From NCBI RefSeq assembly GCF_003286085.1, contig NW_020825312.1, forward strand, positions 6,448,001 to 6,512,000: 64,000 nt of DNA, given 5' to 3'. Both the position numbers and the translations under genes were made by a program. Within the stretch, counting starts at the first letter, position 1, and every line of letters begins with the position of its first letter. Positions 1 to 10,998 of this stretch are shown here, piece by piece. The notes beneath the pieces were generated by a model that was given only the letters and a program-made list of their open reading frames with translations, did not search any database and was not told the origin of the DNA. Origin of the DNA: Drosophila persimilis (lineage: Eukaryota; Arthropoda; Insecta; Diptera; Drosophilidae).

Positions 1-3000
1 CCCCTTAATTTCCCCCTCAAGAGAATCGAAACATATATTTTATAAAAGGGACCCAGGACATTTAAGAGTAGGGCCTCCAAGTGCATCAGAATTCAGAGTA
101 TATCCGATATGGCTTATGAAAAGGATATATAGCTTATTCCTCAAATCAGAGGGCTGTTCGCCATCACATCACCGCTGTGTCCGTTCGCTTATGGGAAGTT
201 TGCCGACGATCCCCCCTTGTATGTATCTCTAGAAAGCTTCCTATAGATGCCTCTCTTTTGAGGGGTTCAAACAAAGTAGAGGGAGGGGCTCTGTGTTTTA
301 ATTTTCATTTGTCGCGTGAGCAGTGGCGAAACAAAAACCCCAGATAGGCGTGCAATTACAGTTACAGTTACAGTTACAGTGGTAGTGGGTGGTGGGAGGT
401 GGGAGGGAGAGGGATATACCCCGCATATCAATGTGACAGTGACACACACACACACATGGACAGAGTCACCAGAGCGCGAGAGTCCCCTGGCAGGCTGGCA
501 TAAAATAACTGTTCATATAGAAAATGCCGGGGGTCGATAAACAATAAATGACGGAGGCAGCAGAGGCAGCAGAGGCAGCGCCAGCAGAAGCAGCGCCAGC
601 AGCAGCGCCGCTGTCGACGCTGACAGCACTGATTTGCTTCCATCTCCTCGGCACTGCACTGCACTCTCTTCTCTGCTCCGCCCCCCCGCTCTATGCTTTG
701 CTCTTTCTCCTCTCCGCTCTGCACTAGCAGCCACAGCTGATAGCGAGCGTCGCTGTCGCTCTCGCTGTCACGCTGTCTCGCTGTCGCATTCGACTCATTA
801 AATATTTTGCAACCTTGACCGTTCGAAAGCGATTAAAAATGTGGATGCATCTCTGCAGTCACCGAGTATATGAGTGAGTGAGTGAGTGAGTGTGTATGGA
901 CTGGAGAGTGGAGAATGGAGAGAGTGGGAATAAAAAGAGTAAGGCTGAGGGGATACCGATTACAGATTCGACCGACACCGATAGCTCTGGGCAGGCAGGC
1001 ATAGGTCACGGAATATTACAACAAAATATTTTCTGTAATATTCACCAAGAATTCCTGAAGTTTCCCTTTCCCTTCCCCCATTTTGTTCCTATTTATTGCA
1101 ATAAAACCGAAACCAGAAAACCCCTCATCAAACCGGAACGAACCGTAAAGAACAACAATAACAAATAATTTATATATATTTTTTTTATTATTTTTAAACA
1201 TTTTTCAATGCCCCCAACAACAGATGGAATGGGATGGACGCCTCCTCACATTTTCTACAACAATAACCTTTAATTGCTCTCAATATATGCACATCTGTAC
1301 GATATGGGGCTGGGAACTCGCATTTCTGTCGATCAATGGCATGAAAAATACCAAAACCAAACCAAACCAAATGGAATAGCGCCACAGAGAGCCACAGAGA
1401 GTGCAATCAAAGTTCAATTAGTCTAAGGAATTCCCTCTCCAACATTCTGTGCTCTTCGCAAATGATTCGAACGATTCGAATCAATTCTTAATTGAAATGG
1501 GGACAATGGAGCGGCATTTATGTATGGAAAAAGAAGCACCCTGTATATCTGGATACGGGATGGATACAAGTGGAAAGAGATAAATACCATATCAATTGAG
1601 ATATCTGATAATGAATCGATTAATCGAGGAGCTGCGGGGAATTTATTCGCTTGGTATTTCCTAAAAAAATCTCTTCCTCCATTTCCGATAAGCTCTCTCT
1701 GTTTTTCCAGTCATCGAATACGAAGGGGAAGGGGAGAGGGAAAAGAAACACACAACAGACAACAGAAAATCAGAAAATGAAGCAATCACAGGAAGGAAGT
1801 GAATGGGGAAACCGATGGGCGGAGAGTAACAGCAACGACGGGACGAGGATGAGGATATCCACCTCCGATTGAGAGGGAGATTGTTGCAACAGAAAAAAAA
1901 AACTGTACTTGGAGAACGATACAAAAAATACCTTCATCTAGCAGGTTTCTAGACTATATTTATAGTCCAGCTATAGAGCGATATATCGCTTGAAAACTAT
2001 CTCTGAACAAGGAATAGTTCCCATTTTTCTGAATTCCACTGAAATATTATGAAGGACCTCCTCCACACACACAGTACTGGATTGGATCTTGGATAGATCT
2101 TGGAGACGTACAAACATATTTGATCAGATAGAGGAATAAATGGGATATACCCTTTGGCCGTGTAATGGGTAATGGATACCACTCATATCCTCGCTCTCCC
2201 TTCTTCTTACTCTCTGTCCCACTCCTTCTGTTGATACTTGTTTTGCGGTCATCTGCTGTTGCTGTTGTTGTTGCCCCTCGGACATTTTGCTGTCTCTAAT
2301 TGCTGTCATTCAAGACGGGAGAGAGACTCTAGAGAGAGGGAGAGGCACTGGCTCGAAAGATGGTTCTCGTGCGCTGTGAAGGGGGTTGCAGCAGCACCAG
2401 CAGCAGCCTATTCCTTACGGTTATCGTTGTGGCAGGTCAATAGTGTCAAATTACGGTGTAATTACGAGTGTTTTTCACTTGAGAGAACGTCCATATGTAC
2501 GTCTCTCTTTATGTTCTCCATCTCTCTCTCTGTCTTTTGATTGTCTTCTCAAGTGTTATGGCACCCCTCTCTCTCTCTCTCTCTCACTCTCTCTTTCCGT
2601 CTTTCCGTTCGACTCTAACCGCAAAACAAACAACACCAAAAAACATGAGCCTCATCATCATTATCTTTCCTCTTTATCTTCTTCCTCCATCATTTTGTTG
2701 TTGTTGTTGTTTTTGCTTGTGCTTCGTTTTCCGCATGGCAAATCTTTTGCCATCCATCCATCTATCTCTCTATCTATAGGTCTCTTCTCACTCTTTCCAG
2801 GGAATGGAATGACTCACCCACTGCTCCACTGGACAACAGCGCCATCTGCTGGGCTGGTGTTGAATACAAATCACATGAAAATCATTGAAAAGAAACAACA
2901 AACACTCTCTGCAGATCGACAGATCTTCATCGATAGATTCTTCATAGATCATAGGCAAAGGATGTGCCTTTCTTACTTTTCCTTTGGTTATAAAGTCCAT

Positions 3001-3375
3001 AAAGATATCCCAGATACATTTCATTATCTTGTTTTCCCCTTTTTATTTTTTTGATATATTTCCCTTATATATATCCCTTTTTTAGAGATCTTTCGAGATC
3101 ATTTCTTCTTTTTTCTTCAATTTATTTTATCTACAGCTGATTTTCGAGGCAGGCAACAGAGAATGTTAGGGGTGGCTTATCACCTGAATGTCAACTTATC
3201 GCAAAAGCTGCTCCCAGAGAGAGGCCGAGGCCTGGGCCCACCAGCCAGCCAGCGACAATGCAAACAGGAAATGAGCTTTGGCTGCGGAAATACGGAATGA
3301 ATATGCATGGGGAGGGGCAGGGGGGCATGGGTGAATGGGGCAGCATGATTGTTGCATGATAGTTTCTCTTCTCAC
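1..3375. other. Non-coding stretch, probably intron or 3' flank of the glutamine-rich gene
   Basis: I see no supportable gene here. The stretch lies downstream (minus strand) of the splice donor at 3,375, so it is most likely intron of the glutamine-rich gene. It contains simple repeats: an ACAGTT run near 357-380, a GTGA run near 873-893, a CT tract near 2,568-2,592, and GAGGCAGCA-type repeats near 555-605. Reading frames of 60-100 codons occur on both strands, but they consist of low-complexity or pyrimidine-tract translations and have no recognisable domain. Confidence 0.5.
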
Positions 3376-3947
3376 CTGTGTATCGGTGATGCACCGGCTG
3401 GCAGACGCTGCTGATACGCGGACATATTGGCAGCCTGCTGTTGTTGCTGTTGGTGTTGCTGCTTTTGGTGTTGTTGGTGTTGCTGCTGCTGCTGCTGTTG
3501 CACTGCTTTACTTTGTTGCTGTTGCTGCTGCTGCTGCTGCTGATTGGAGGCTGATGATTGATGCAAATGATGGGACGTTGGTCCATTATCATGTTGCTGT
3601 TGCTGGTGTTGCAGGCTACTGCTTGCAACACGTTGTTGCTGCTGCTGTTGCTGCTGCTGATGATGATGATGAAGCTGTTGCTGGTGCTGGTGGTGTTGCT
3701 GTTGCTGCTGCTGTTGGTGTTGTTGGTGTTGCTGCTGCTGTTGCTGTTGGTGTTGTTGATGCTGTTGTTGAAGCTGATGTTGGTGTTGTTGGTGTTGCTG
3801 GTGTTGTTGTTGTTGTTGCTGTTGGTGTTGTTGCTGCTGCTGCTGCTGCTGTTGATGCTGCTGCTGCTGCTGTGCACCGTTTGTGGTGTTATTTGTGGGC
3901 GGCGGAGCACCGACCTGCACTGAAGAGGAGCGTATAGCTGCTTCCAT
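3376..3947 (-). CDS. Coding exon of a glutamine/histidine-rich protein (partial)
   Basis: This exon reads from an ATG at 3,947 through 190 codons plus two bases and stops at a splice donor, CACAG followed by GTGAGAAG, at 3,376/3,375. The protein starts MEAAIRSSSVQVGAPPPTNN, then has about 130 residues of poly-Gln with interspersed His, a short break rich in Ser, His and Asn, and ends RLPAGASPIH before the donor. Long Gln/His tracts are typical of Drosophila nuclear regulators, but there is no diagnostic domain, so I do not name the gene. The remaining exons must lie to the left, beyond recognition or outside the window. The ATG may not be the true start: a glutamine-rich frame ends one base upstream (see 3,949-4,176). 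The tract is CAG/CAA mixed, which argues for selection at the protein level rather than pure triplet expansion. Confidence 0.7.
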
Positions 3948-3948
3948 T

Positions 3949-4176
3949 TCATGCCGAACTCTTTTTTTTGGCTTCAAACACTCTTGTTGTTGTGCTGCTT
4001 AAATGGGATTGGTGTTTTTCAAGCTCTTCTTGCTGTTGTTGAACGTACTCTTGGTGTTTTTGAAGTTGCTGAACGATTTCTTCGTGTTGTTGAACCTTTT
4101 CTTGGTGTTGTTGAACGTATTCTTGCTGTTGTTGATGTTGTTGATGATGTTGCTGCTGTTGATTTTCGTGTTGTAA
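3949..4176 (-). other. Upstream glutamine-rich, coiled-coil-like open frame
   Basis: On the minus strand one frame stays open for 75 codons. It reads as a repetitive Q/E/H/K segment with a heptad-like pattern, for example EYVQQHQEKVQQHEEIVQQL and EELEKHQSHLSSTTTRVFEA. It ends in TGA at 3,951-3,949, one base before the ATG at 3,947. The frame has no ATG of its own. An eight-A run on the minus strand (3,969-3,962) lies just before the stop. With seven A's this frame would run directly into the glutamine-rich ORF. It is therefore either the true upstream coding part of that gene, broken by a homopolymer length change or assembly error, or an untranslated CAA-rich leader. The heptad-like residue pattern makes me favour coding. 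Confidence 0.45.
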
Positions 4177-5493
4177 TTATTTGTGAGCTGCTCAACAGCA
4201 TTGCATTGCCACATTCTAACACTCCCAACAGACGCACCGCACACACAAACACACACACAAAACCCACTCGCACACACGCACTCACACACACAGAGACAGA
4301 GAAATGCACTCTCAAAAAAATATATATATTTTTGGAAAAACTTCACTTTCGAGGTTAGGTTTTTGCGTGTGTTGATTTGCTTCTCTTTTCTCTGTCGTTT
4401 TTCAACACTGGAGTGGTTGTTGAAGTTTGTGTTATCGCGGGTCTTGCTGATGCTGCTGCTTCTTTTGTTGCTTTTGTTGTTGTTGTTGTTGTTGTTGGTG
4501 CTGTCGTTGTTTTTTGTTTTGTTGTTGCAACAGGCAACAACATCTGCCTAGGCACATGGCTATTGCACAGGCATCTTGCGCCCGTTGTTGTTGCAATTTG
4601 TTGTTGTTTTATGCTTTTTCCAACACTTTTGTTTGAATAAGGGATTTCCTCGTTATTTTATGGATATTCTTGTAATATATTTCCGTTTAATTTTTATAGA
4701 TCTTTCTTATAGAACTTTTTTCAGCTTTAGCTTTTTATCTATTTACACACACACACTGCTGCAATGGAACGGGAATGAAAAACGGGGATTAGTGAAAAGC
4801 GGCAACGTCGCTCTTACTCCTTCCCTATCTCTCTCTCTCTCTCTCTATCTATCTCTCTCTCTTTCGCTCTTTTATACACGTTTTTGTTTTCTCACTTGAA
4901 AAAAGAAAAACAAACAGTCCGAAATTTCAGTTATTGGCCCAATTTTTAACACTTTTTTCGATTCGGGGGAAAATTAACAAATAATCAAGCTTTAAAAAAA
5001 GTGATGCAGAGTGACATGCATGCATGCTCTCGCTTGTGTGCGTGTGTGTGTGTGTGTGTGTTGGTGTGTACTATGCGTGTTCGATCGTGTCACAAAACGG
5101 TAAATAAATCCTCCACACGACGCGAAATACCGCCACACGATCTCCTCCACACGAACGGGCCACGAAATTGCGTATTTGCGATTTAAAAACCCTATATTTG
5201 TACACATGCACGTATGTATGTGTATTTTTCCATTAATTAACAACTTTTGCACACTTTTTCATTACGCATTTACGTATTTGCCGTCGCCGTCGCTGTCGCT
5301 GCTGTCTGCTGTCCTTTTCTCTTTTAATCGTTATCGCACACTTATCGACAGAGCAAAAAAAGAAACAAAACAAAAAAAAACCAAACCAAACACAGCGCGC
5401 GCACACACACACACAAAACACTAAAACAAAACAAGTTAACGGCTCCTCCTCCTCCTCCGCCTGCTCCACCTCTTTGTCCCACGCTTTAGAGAC
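4177..5493 (-). other. Probable 5' leader region of the glutamine-rich gene with a splice acceptor at its start
   Basis: On the minus strand a long pyrimidine tract (CTAATCTCTCTCTC... to TATCTGCAG) ends at 5,494, giving a strong predicted 3' splice site with the exon beginning at 5,493. Between it and the coding exon lie CAA/ACA repeats and many short frames but no recognised domain. This fits an untranslated or partly coding exon of the glutamine-rich gene. The start of transcription is not identifiable. Two AATCGATA boxes lie just upstream at 5,553-5,560 and 5,576-5,583. Confidence 0.4.
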
Positions 5494-6380
5494 CTGCAGA
5501 TAGAAAGAGATAGAGAGAGAGATTAGTTCGATGCAAAAATAAACACACATTCAATCGATAGAATGTTGATTAGAAAATCGATAAGGGCCATAAATAATCG
5601 AATAGATAATGTCGTCGCCCCCAGACTGCTGTAGACTGGTCTCAAGTGCAGTCGGGGCATTATCTTGTAGTCATTGATTGGGTTTTTTGGGGGGTCCGAG
5701 GAGGGTGGTGGGGTTTGGAGGACTCTCGAAGGGGGTGCAGGAAGGCTTCTGAAGGCTTTTTGAGGGTCCCAGGAAGGTTAGATACTGCGGTCGCGGCACT
5801 CGAACCATTCCATCATATGTACGTAACAAAATTGGTTAGAATTTAAATATGCACCTGTACCCCCCGTGGAAGGGGTATAAGACCCGAAGGTGATCTCTGG
5901 AACTACTGCTACCCGCTCTAAGAACGAATCAGCACTATATGTTACCATTATATAAGGATTAACCACACCCCATAAACAATGTTAGCCCTTAACCCTGAAA
6001 GGTCGTCTTTCGTTTTGAATACAGTGAAATTCGGTTCCATTTTCAATACAAGTTAAGGCACCAGAACATTCGAGTGGCTCTGTCTGCGGATATTTCACTG
6101 TAGAAGGGATTTTCGATGTTTATTCTTAGAGATTCTTTGCAGGCTTTGAACGGTTGCTATCTTGCCTATTTCTGGCATTTCTTTTCGAGCTACCGAACGA
6201 CCACTGTATTGGCTCTCCTCCCCACCCCTCAGAGAAGAGAAAGAGACGCATTCTCTTCTCTTGGCCATCAATAATTTTCACCCACTCATCCATCCATCTA
6301 TCAATTTCGATGAAGATGGCATTTCTAAGGCACTAATACAAACACACACACACAAACACACACATGCAATTCAATAGGCA

Positions 6381-6530
6381 AGTGAAAAGCGGCAACTGCG
6401 CATCGCGCATTCAATGGACGGGCAGCGGCAACGTACCGGGCAATGAAGATTGGCAACGGCGCGACACCACGCCGCACACCACTCACAAATGGAGCCGAAG
6501 CAGCAGAGCACGAAAAGCGGCAACAGCGCA
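6381..6530 (+). promoter_or_regulatory. Cluster of GGCAAC promoter-type motifs
   Basis: Four motif copies occur in 150 bp: GTGAAAAGCGGCAACTGCG (6,382-6,400), CGGCAACG (6,426-6,433), GAAGATTGGCAACGGC (6,445-6,460) and GAAAAGCGGCAACAGCG (6,512-6,528). A similar copy, GTGAAAAGCGGCAACGTCG, lies at 4,792-4,810. The core matches YGGCARCG within Drosophila core-promoter motif 8 of Ohler and colleagues (MKSYGGCARCGSYSS). This suggests promoter or enhancer activity for a neighbouring gene, but no start site can be assigned. Confidence 0.45.
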
Positions 6531-6809
6531 TGGGCCATAGACCACATGTTTTTCAGTGCTGCAACATTTTTGCAACTGTATTTTGTTTTTAATGAAAGCA
6601 ATTAAACTGCAGAGCCGCAAATAAATAAAACAAAGAGAGAAGAGGACAGAGAGAGAGAGAGAGAGAGAGAGGAGAAAAACACGCAACAAAAGTAGCAACA
6701 CAAAAGGCAACAGCAAATAGTAAATTAAATTCTCACTATGAAAATTAAACAGAAATTGAATTAAATTTAAGCGAAAACACACACATGAAACACACATACA
6801 AATACATAT

Positions 6810-6840
<31 letters not shown>

Positions 6841-7582
6841 TAGAGACCCACAAAAGAAAGAGAGAGAACGAGCCGAACCGAAAATTAAGCACGAAATTCC
6901 ACAAACAAGCAAAAAGCAAAAAAATAAAAGCTAAAAGTAGAAGAATCAGCAAAAGCAAAGAAGAAGAGATAGCAGCAGAGGAAACGTTACCGAAACGTGG
7001 TGTGTGGAAGAGCGAGAGAGAAGGCGAGGGAGGGAAGAACGAGATGGAGTGGAAAAAAGTCAGCCAAGCATGGCAGCGACGTTGGCAGAGAGAGGAGGCA
7101 ATAAAAATACACAGAAGCAGCGGCGGCGGCTGCGGGCAGCAGCAGCAGACAGCACAGAGCAACGTTGCCCATTTTCAATACAAAGACGAGAGAGAGAGAG
7201 AGGGAGAGCGTGAGCAATAAAGCTGGCAAGCAAAAGCAAAGAAAAAGGAGAAGCGGAGGGGGAGGGGAAAAAACTTAAGCACGCGTAAGATTAAAGCAGC
7301 AGCAAAAATAAGCAGAGGCGATGTTGCCGAACTTCACATAGAGCAAAAGGCAGCGCAAAACAAATTAATAAAAATAACAACACACACACACACACGAACA
7401 CAACAATAAAAGGCAGCAGCGACAGCAGACGACCAAAAGAGGCTTACAAAAAAAACTAAAAAAGAAACACGAAACAAGAAACAAGCAAAGCACAGGGGCA
7501 GCGCTGCCGGCGTCCACAGCATTATAATAATAATGCCATAAAAAAAACGGGAAAGAAAACTAGAGCTACGTCACCACGATGC

Positions 7583-7756
7583 TTTGATACCCTTGAAACC
7601 ATTGTTCCGATGTTTCGTGATGTTTTTGTTCCAAGTTTTGTGATCTGATTATTTGCTGCATCAAATAGAATGGAATATAGAATCTTACAACTGCCTGCCT
7701 TGGCAAACTCCACCACAAAATAGTCATACCCTTTCGCTATCGCACCGGAAGGGTAT
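7583..7756. repeat. Short element bounded by TTTGATACCCTT and AAGGGTAT (copy 1)
   Basis: This 174-bp segment starts with TTTGATACCCTT and ends with AAGGGTAT, so its ends are inverted over 8 bp. Near the right end a further CATACCC pairs with GGGTAT to form a small hairpin. Two other segments of the same design occur at 25,780 and 30,950. The interiors are not obviously alike by eye. The pattern resembles decayed ends of INE-1/DINE-1-type repeats, which are frequent in Drosophila introns; that family assignment is an inference. Confidence 0.4.
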
Positions 7757-8997
7757 CCAAAACAACAACCAACTCTCGAAGCAGCAACAAAACAAGAAGA
7801 AGCAGAAGACAAAAGCAATGCCCACGAAGCCTGAATGAGAGAGGGAGATGGCTGCGCACCAGTGGGAGATCGAGCGAGAAAGACGGCAAAAGCAGTAATG
7901 GAGTGCCATCGAGAGAGTGAGACAGAGGACAAGCATTGGCATGGCATGGCTGGTGGGGTTTGGGGGGGGTTTGGGACGGGACTCGCTGCTAAGGTTCAGC
8001 CAGAAGCAGAGAGAAAACAACAAAAGCGGGAACTACCACACACACATGCATTACATATGTATATACACACACCATTTATTATACATATGTATGAATGAAT
8101 GTACAAAGGCCAGGCCAGGCAGTGGGGAGGCAACGGGCAGACATCGTTTCATGTTTGGTCTCTGCTTCGTGTTCGTGTTTGTGTTTGTGTGTGTAGTGTG
8201 TGCGGGTGACGCAACAGCAAGTGCAAGAAGGCAGCAGAGGCAGCGCCGTTGGCAACTGAATACCATACACACACACACACACACGCACACTGGCCATACA
8301 TGTATGGTTGGACGCAGACACAAAACTGGCAACGTCATAAAACGAAACGAACAACAACAAAGCGACAGAAGGAATGACAGAGCGACCGAACGACATACAA
8401 CGTGTCTAAAACGAGCGACTGAACAACCGACCGACCGTACGACCGTACGACGCAAATCGTGTCTGACACGACAGACTGACGTTCGGTCGAACCAACGCGC
8501 ATAGTGACGTGCACACAAAAATTCCCCAGCCAGGCGAGAGCGAGATAGATAGGGTCATTCATGCGCCAGTGTGTGTGTGTGTGTGCGAGAGTAAAGCAGA
8601 AACGAGTCGAACGAGTAAAACGCAGCAGCAGCAGCAGCAGCAAAAGCAATAAAACACGGCGCGCAAGGTGAAACACGTACAACAACAACAAGAAAAAAAC
8701 CCAAAAAATTTAAAAGGTAGAAGAAAAAGGAGAACAGCAGCACACGAAGGGATGGATGTGTGGTGGGGTGGGGTGGGGTGCTGTGGGCTGGGGTTGGAGG
8801 AGTATGGGTGCAAAAGAAGCAGCAGCAACATTGTGGGAGCGTTGAGAAGTAGAGCTGGGTGAATGGGAGGGAGGAGAGCGCACTGGTACAGCGTACAGGA
8901 GCAGAGAGGTTATGGTAATGCAGAGTGGGAGACCTATAGATAAAAAGGGAGGAAGAGCCGACACGTAATGCACGCGAGTGAGAGAGAGGCACAGATA

Positions 8998-9019
8998 TAA
9001 TAATAATAATAATAATAAT
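8998..9019. repeat. (TAA)n microsatellite
   Basis: This is an uninterrupted run of seven TAA units followed by a T, in non-coding sequence between GA-rich and CA-rich tracts. It has no associated gene signal. Confidence 0.8.
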
Positions 9020-10964
9020 TGTGGAGCATAAAACACACACATATCCATACGTGAACGTATAAATAGCAGCGGCAGGCGCATGATTTTTATACACACACAC
9101 ACATGTACATGTATGCATGTGTGCGTGTGGGCGTCAGGAGCGGTTCACACAGCTGTGCGGGCGGAGGGGGGTCTGCTGTGGTGCGTTGTGGGAGCCAGAA
9201 ATGTGTACTGTTCATACACACGCACATACACACACAGAGACAAAGAGCCATAGCGACGAAGAAAACGAAATGAGAAAAATGTGGAAGAAAAAAAATCACG
9301 AGTAGGCCGAAAGCAATTTATTTGAGATAAGCGCCGCGCCGCGCCACAAAGCATCGCTCCCTCTGATCTGCTGAGCCTCTGCCACGAGCCCGCTAAGACC
9401 GGCTCTCGACTGCGCCGGGACGAGGACTTTGTTGCTCTGCTGAGATTCTGCCCAGCCGCTGCTGCAGCTTCTACGCCTCTGCCACTGCGGCTGTCGGTTA
9501 GGCCTGATTCTGATTCTGCTTCACAGCTGCTGGTGCTGCTGCTCTGCCTCTGCTCTGCCTGCCTCTGCTGCTCTTATTCTTTGTTGGCTTTTTGGCTTTT
9601 TTTTTGTGTAAAGTATTGATTTTTCGTTTGAGCTTTAATTTAGTGCTGCCCCCATCCCATGCAGTATCTGGATGTGTGTGTGTGTGCCAGTGCGTGTGCT
9701 TTATCGGCTATTTACTGTAGTTTTTGTTGCCTTTTCACTGCACGGGAAAAACATGTTTTCCAGATGAAAACAACAAAAAAAAAAAACAAATGTATCGTAG
9801 GTTTTTGGTTTTTGCTTGCACTCCCCCATTCAGCATCGCCCTCTCCCTCTCTCGCTCTCTGTCTAAAGCAACATCTGGCCTTTCGGTCGGTCGGTCAGGC
9901 ATCCATCAAAATATGCAACAGTGCCTGGGCCTGGTGCTTCTGCAACAACATACCGCAGCACATGTGGTTCTAAGACCACACTACATCCCTCCTCGCCCCT
10001 CCACCGGCCCCTTGGAAGTAAGGGGTGGTGGGCGGGTGCGGGTTTGCACTAATTGCATTCCACTGTAGTGCAAACACACACACACACACACACACACGAA
10101 CATCGAGTACGTAAAAGCAAAAGTCGTTTCGGTGGAAGCCAAGATGTACCGTAAATCTTGGAAGATTTTTGCGGGGTTCCAAATTCTCGACAGAGGATTT
10201 CGCTAGTAAATCTAGAATCTAGAATAAAAAGGAGGTTTTCAGGGAGATTTGGCAACGGAAAATCTTTTTGGGGATGAATACTCTATCTCTAGTTCCATCT
10301 CCCTCTCTCTCTCTCTGTCCGGGAACCCTTAAAGAAGAGGCTTTTACTCTGAAAATGTATCTTCTCGTGTGTCTCTTGTGCCTGGGTTCAATCCTTCAAT
10401 CCCTACAGCCCCTCCACCACAAAACCGCATTCTGTCCACCCATTGAGTGGGGGGGCGGAGAGGGGGCTATATATTTGTATTGTATAACCAATTAAACGTT
10501 AACAAAGAAGAAAACTAAAACCCCTGCAAAAGTATTGCATTTCCATTGCGAATGCACTTGCCACATGCCACAGCCACATGCCGCTGTCTCTCTCTCTGGT
10601 CTTTCGTTTAAATAATAAATAAATATGTTTGATGATATTTGATTCGATCGAAAAATAATTCCAGTCTGGAGCTGCTTCTGGAGATTGAATTTCCTTTCCC
10701 TTCGTTTCTGTGGAATTTCTCTGGAAACGCATTTTGTTTACGACTCGACTCCAAGAAATAATTGTGGAAAAAAAAAACAGACTACATATGTATAAACAAA
10801 GGGTTCTTCCACTCGATTCGAATCTGATAGATCGAAGATACATGTATTCCTGTACAGATTAAAGTTGAAGTTCTTGGAAAAGTATTGTATGGAGTATATA
10901 TTCAGTAGAGAAACGTTTTCAGGTTCAAGAACTTTCCGTATGCGGCAACGGATACGAAGAAGGA

Positions 10965-10998
<34 letters not shown>

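Noticed and set aside
3335-3937. Long plus-strand Ala/Val-rich and Leu-rich frames over the glutamine tract
   Set aside because: They are the opposite-strand reading of the CAG/CAA repeats; the minus-strand frame with its splice donor explains them.
8051-9118. Several 100-190-codon minus-strand frames rich in Cys, His, Thr and Val
   Set aside because: They are translations of CA/GT microsatellites and GT-rich DNA, with no domain or splice context.
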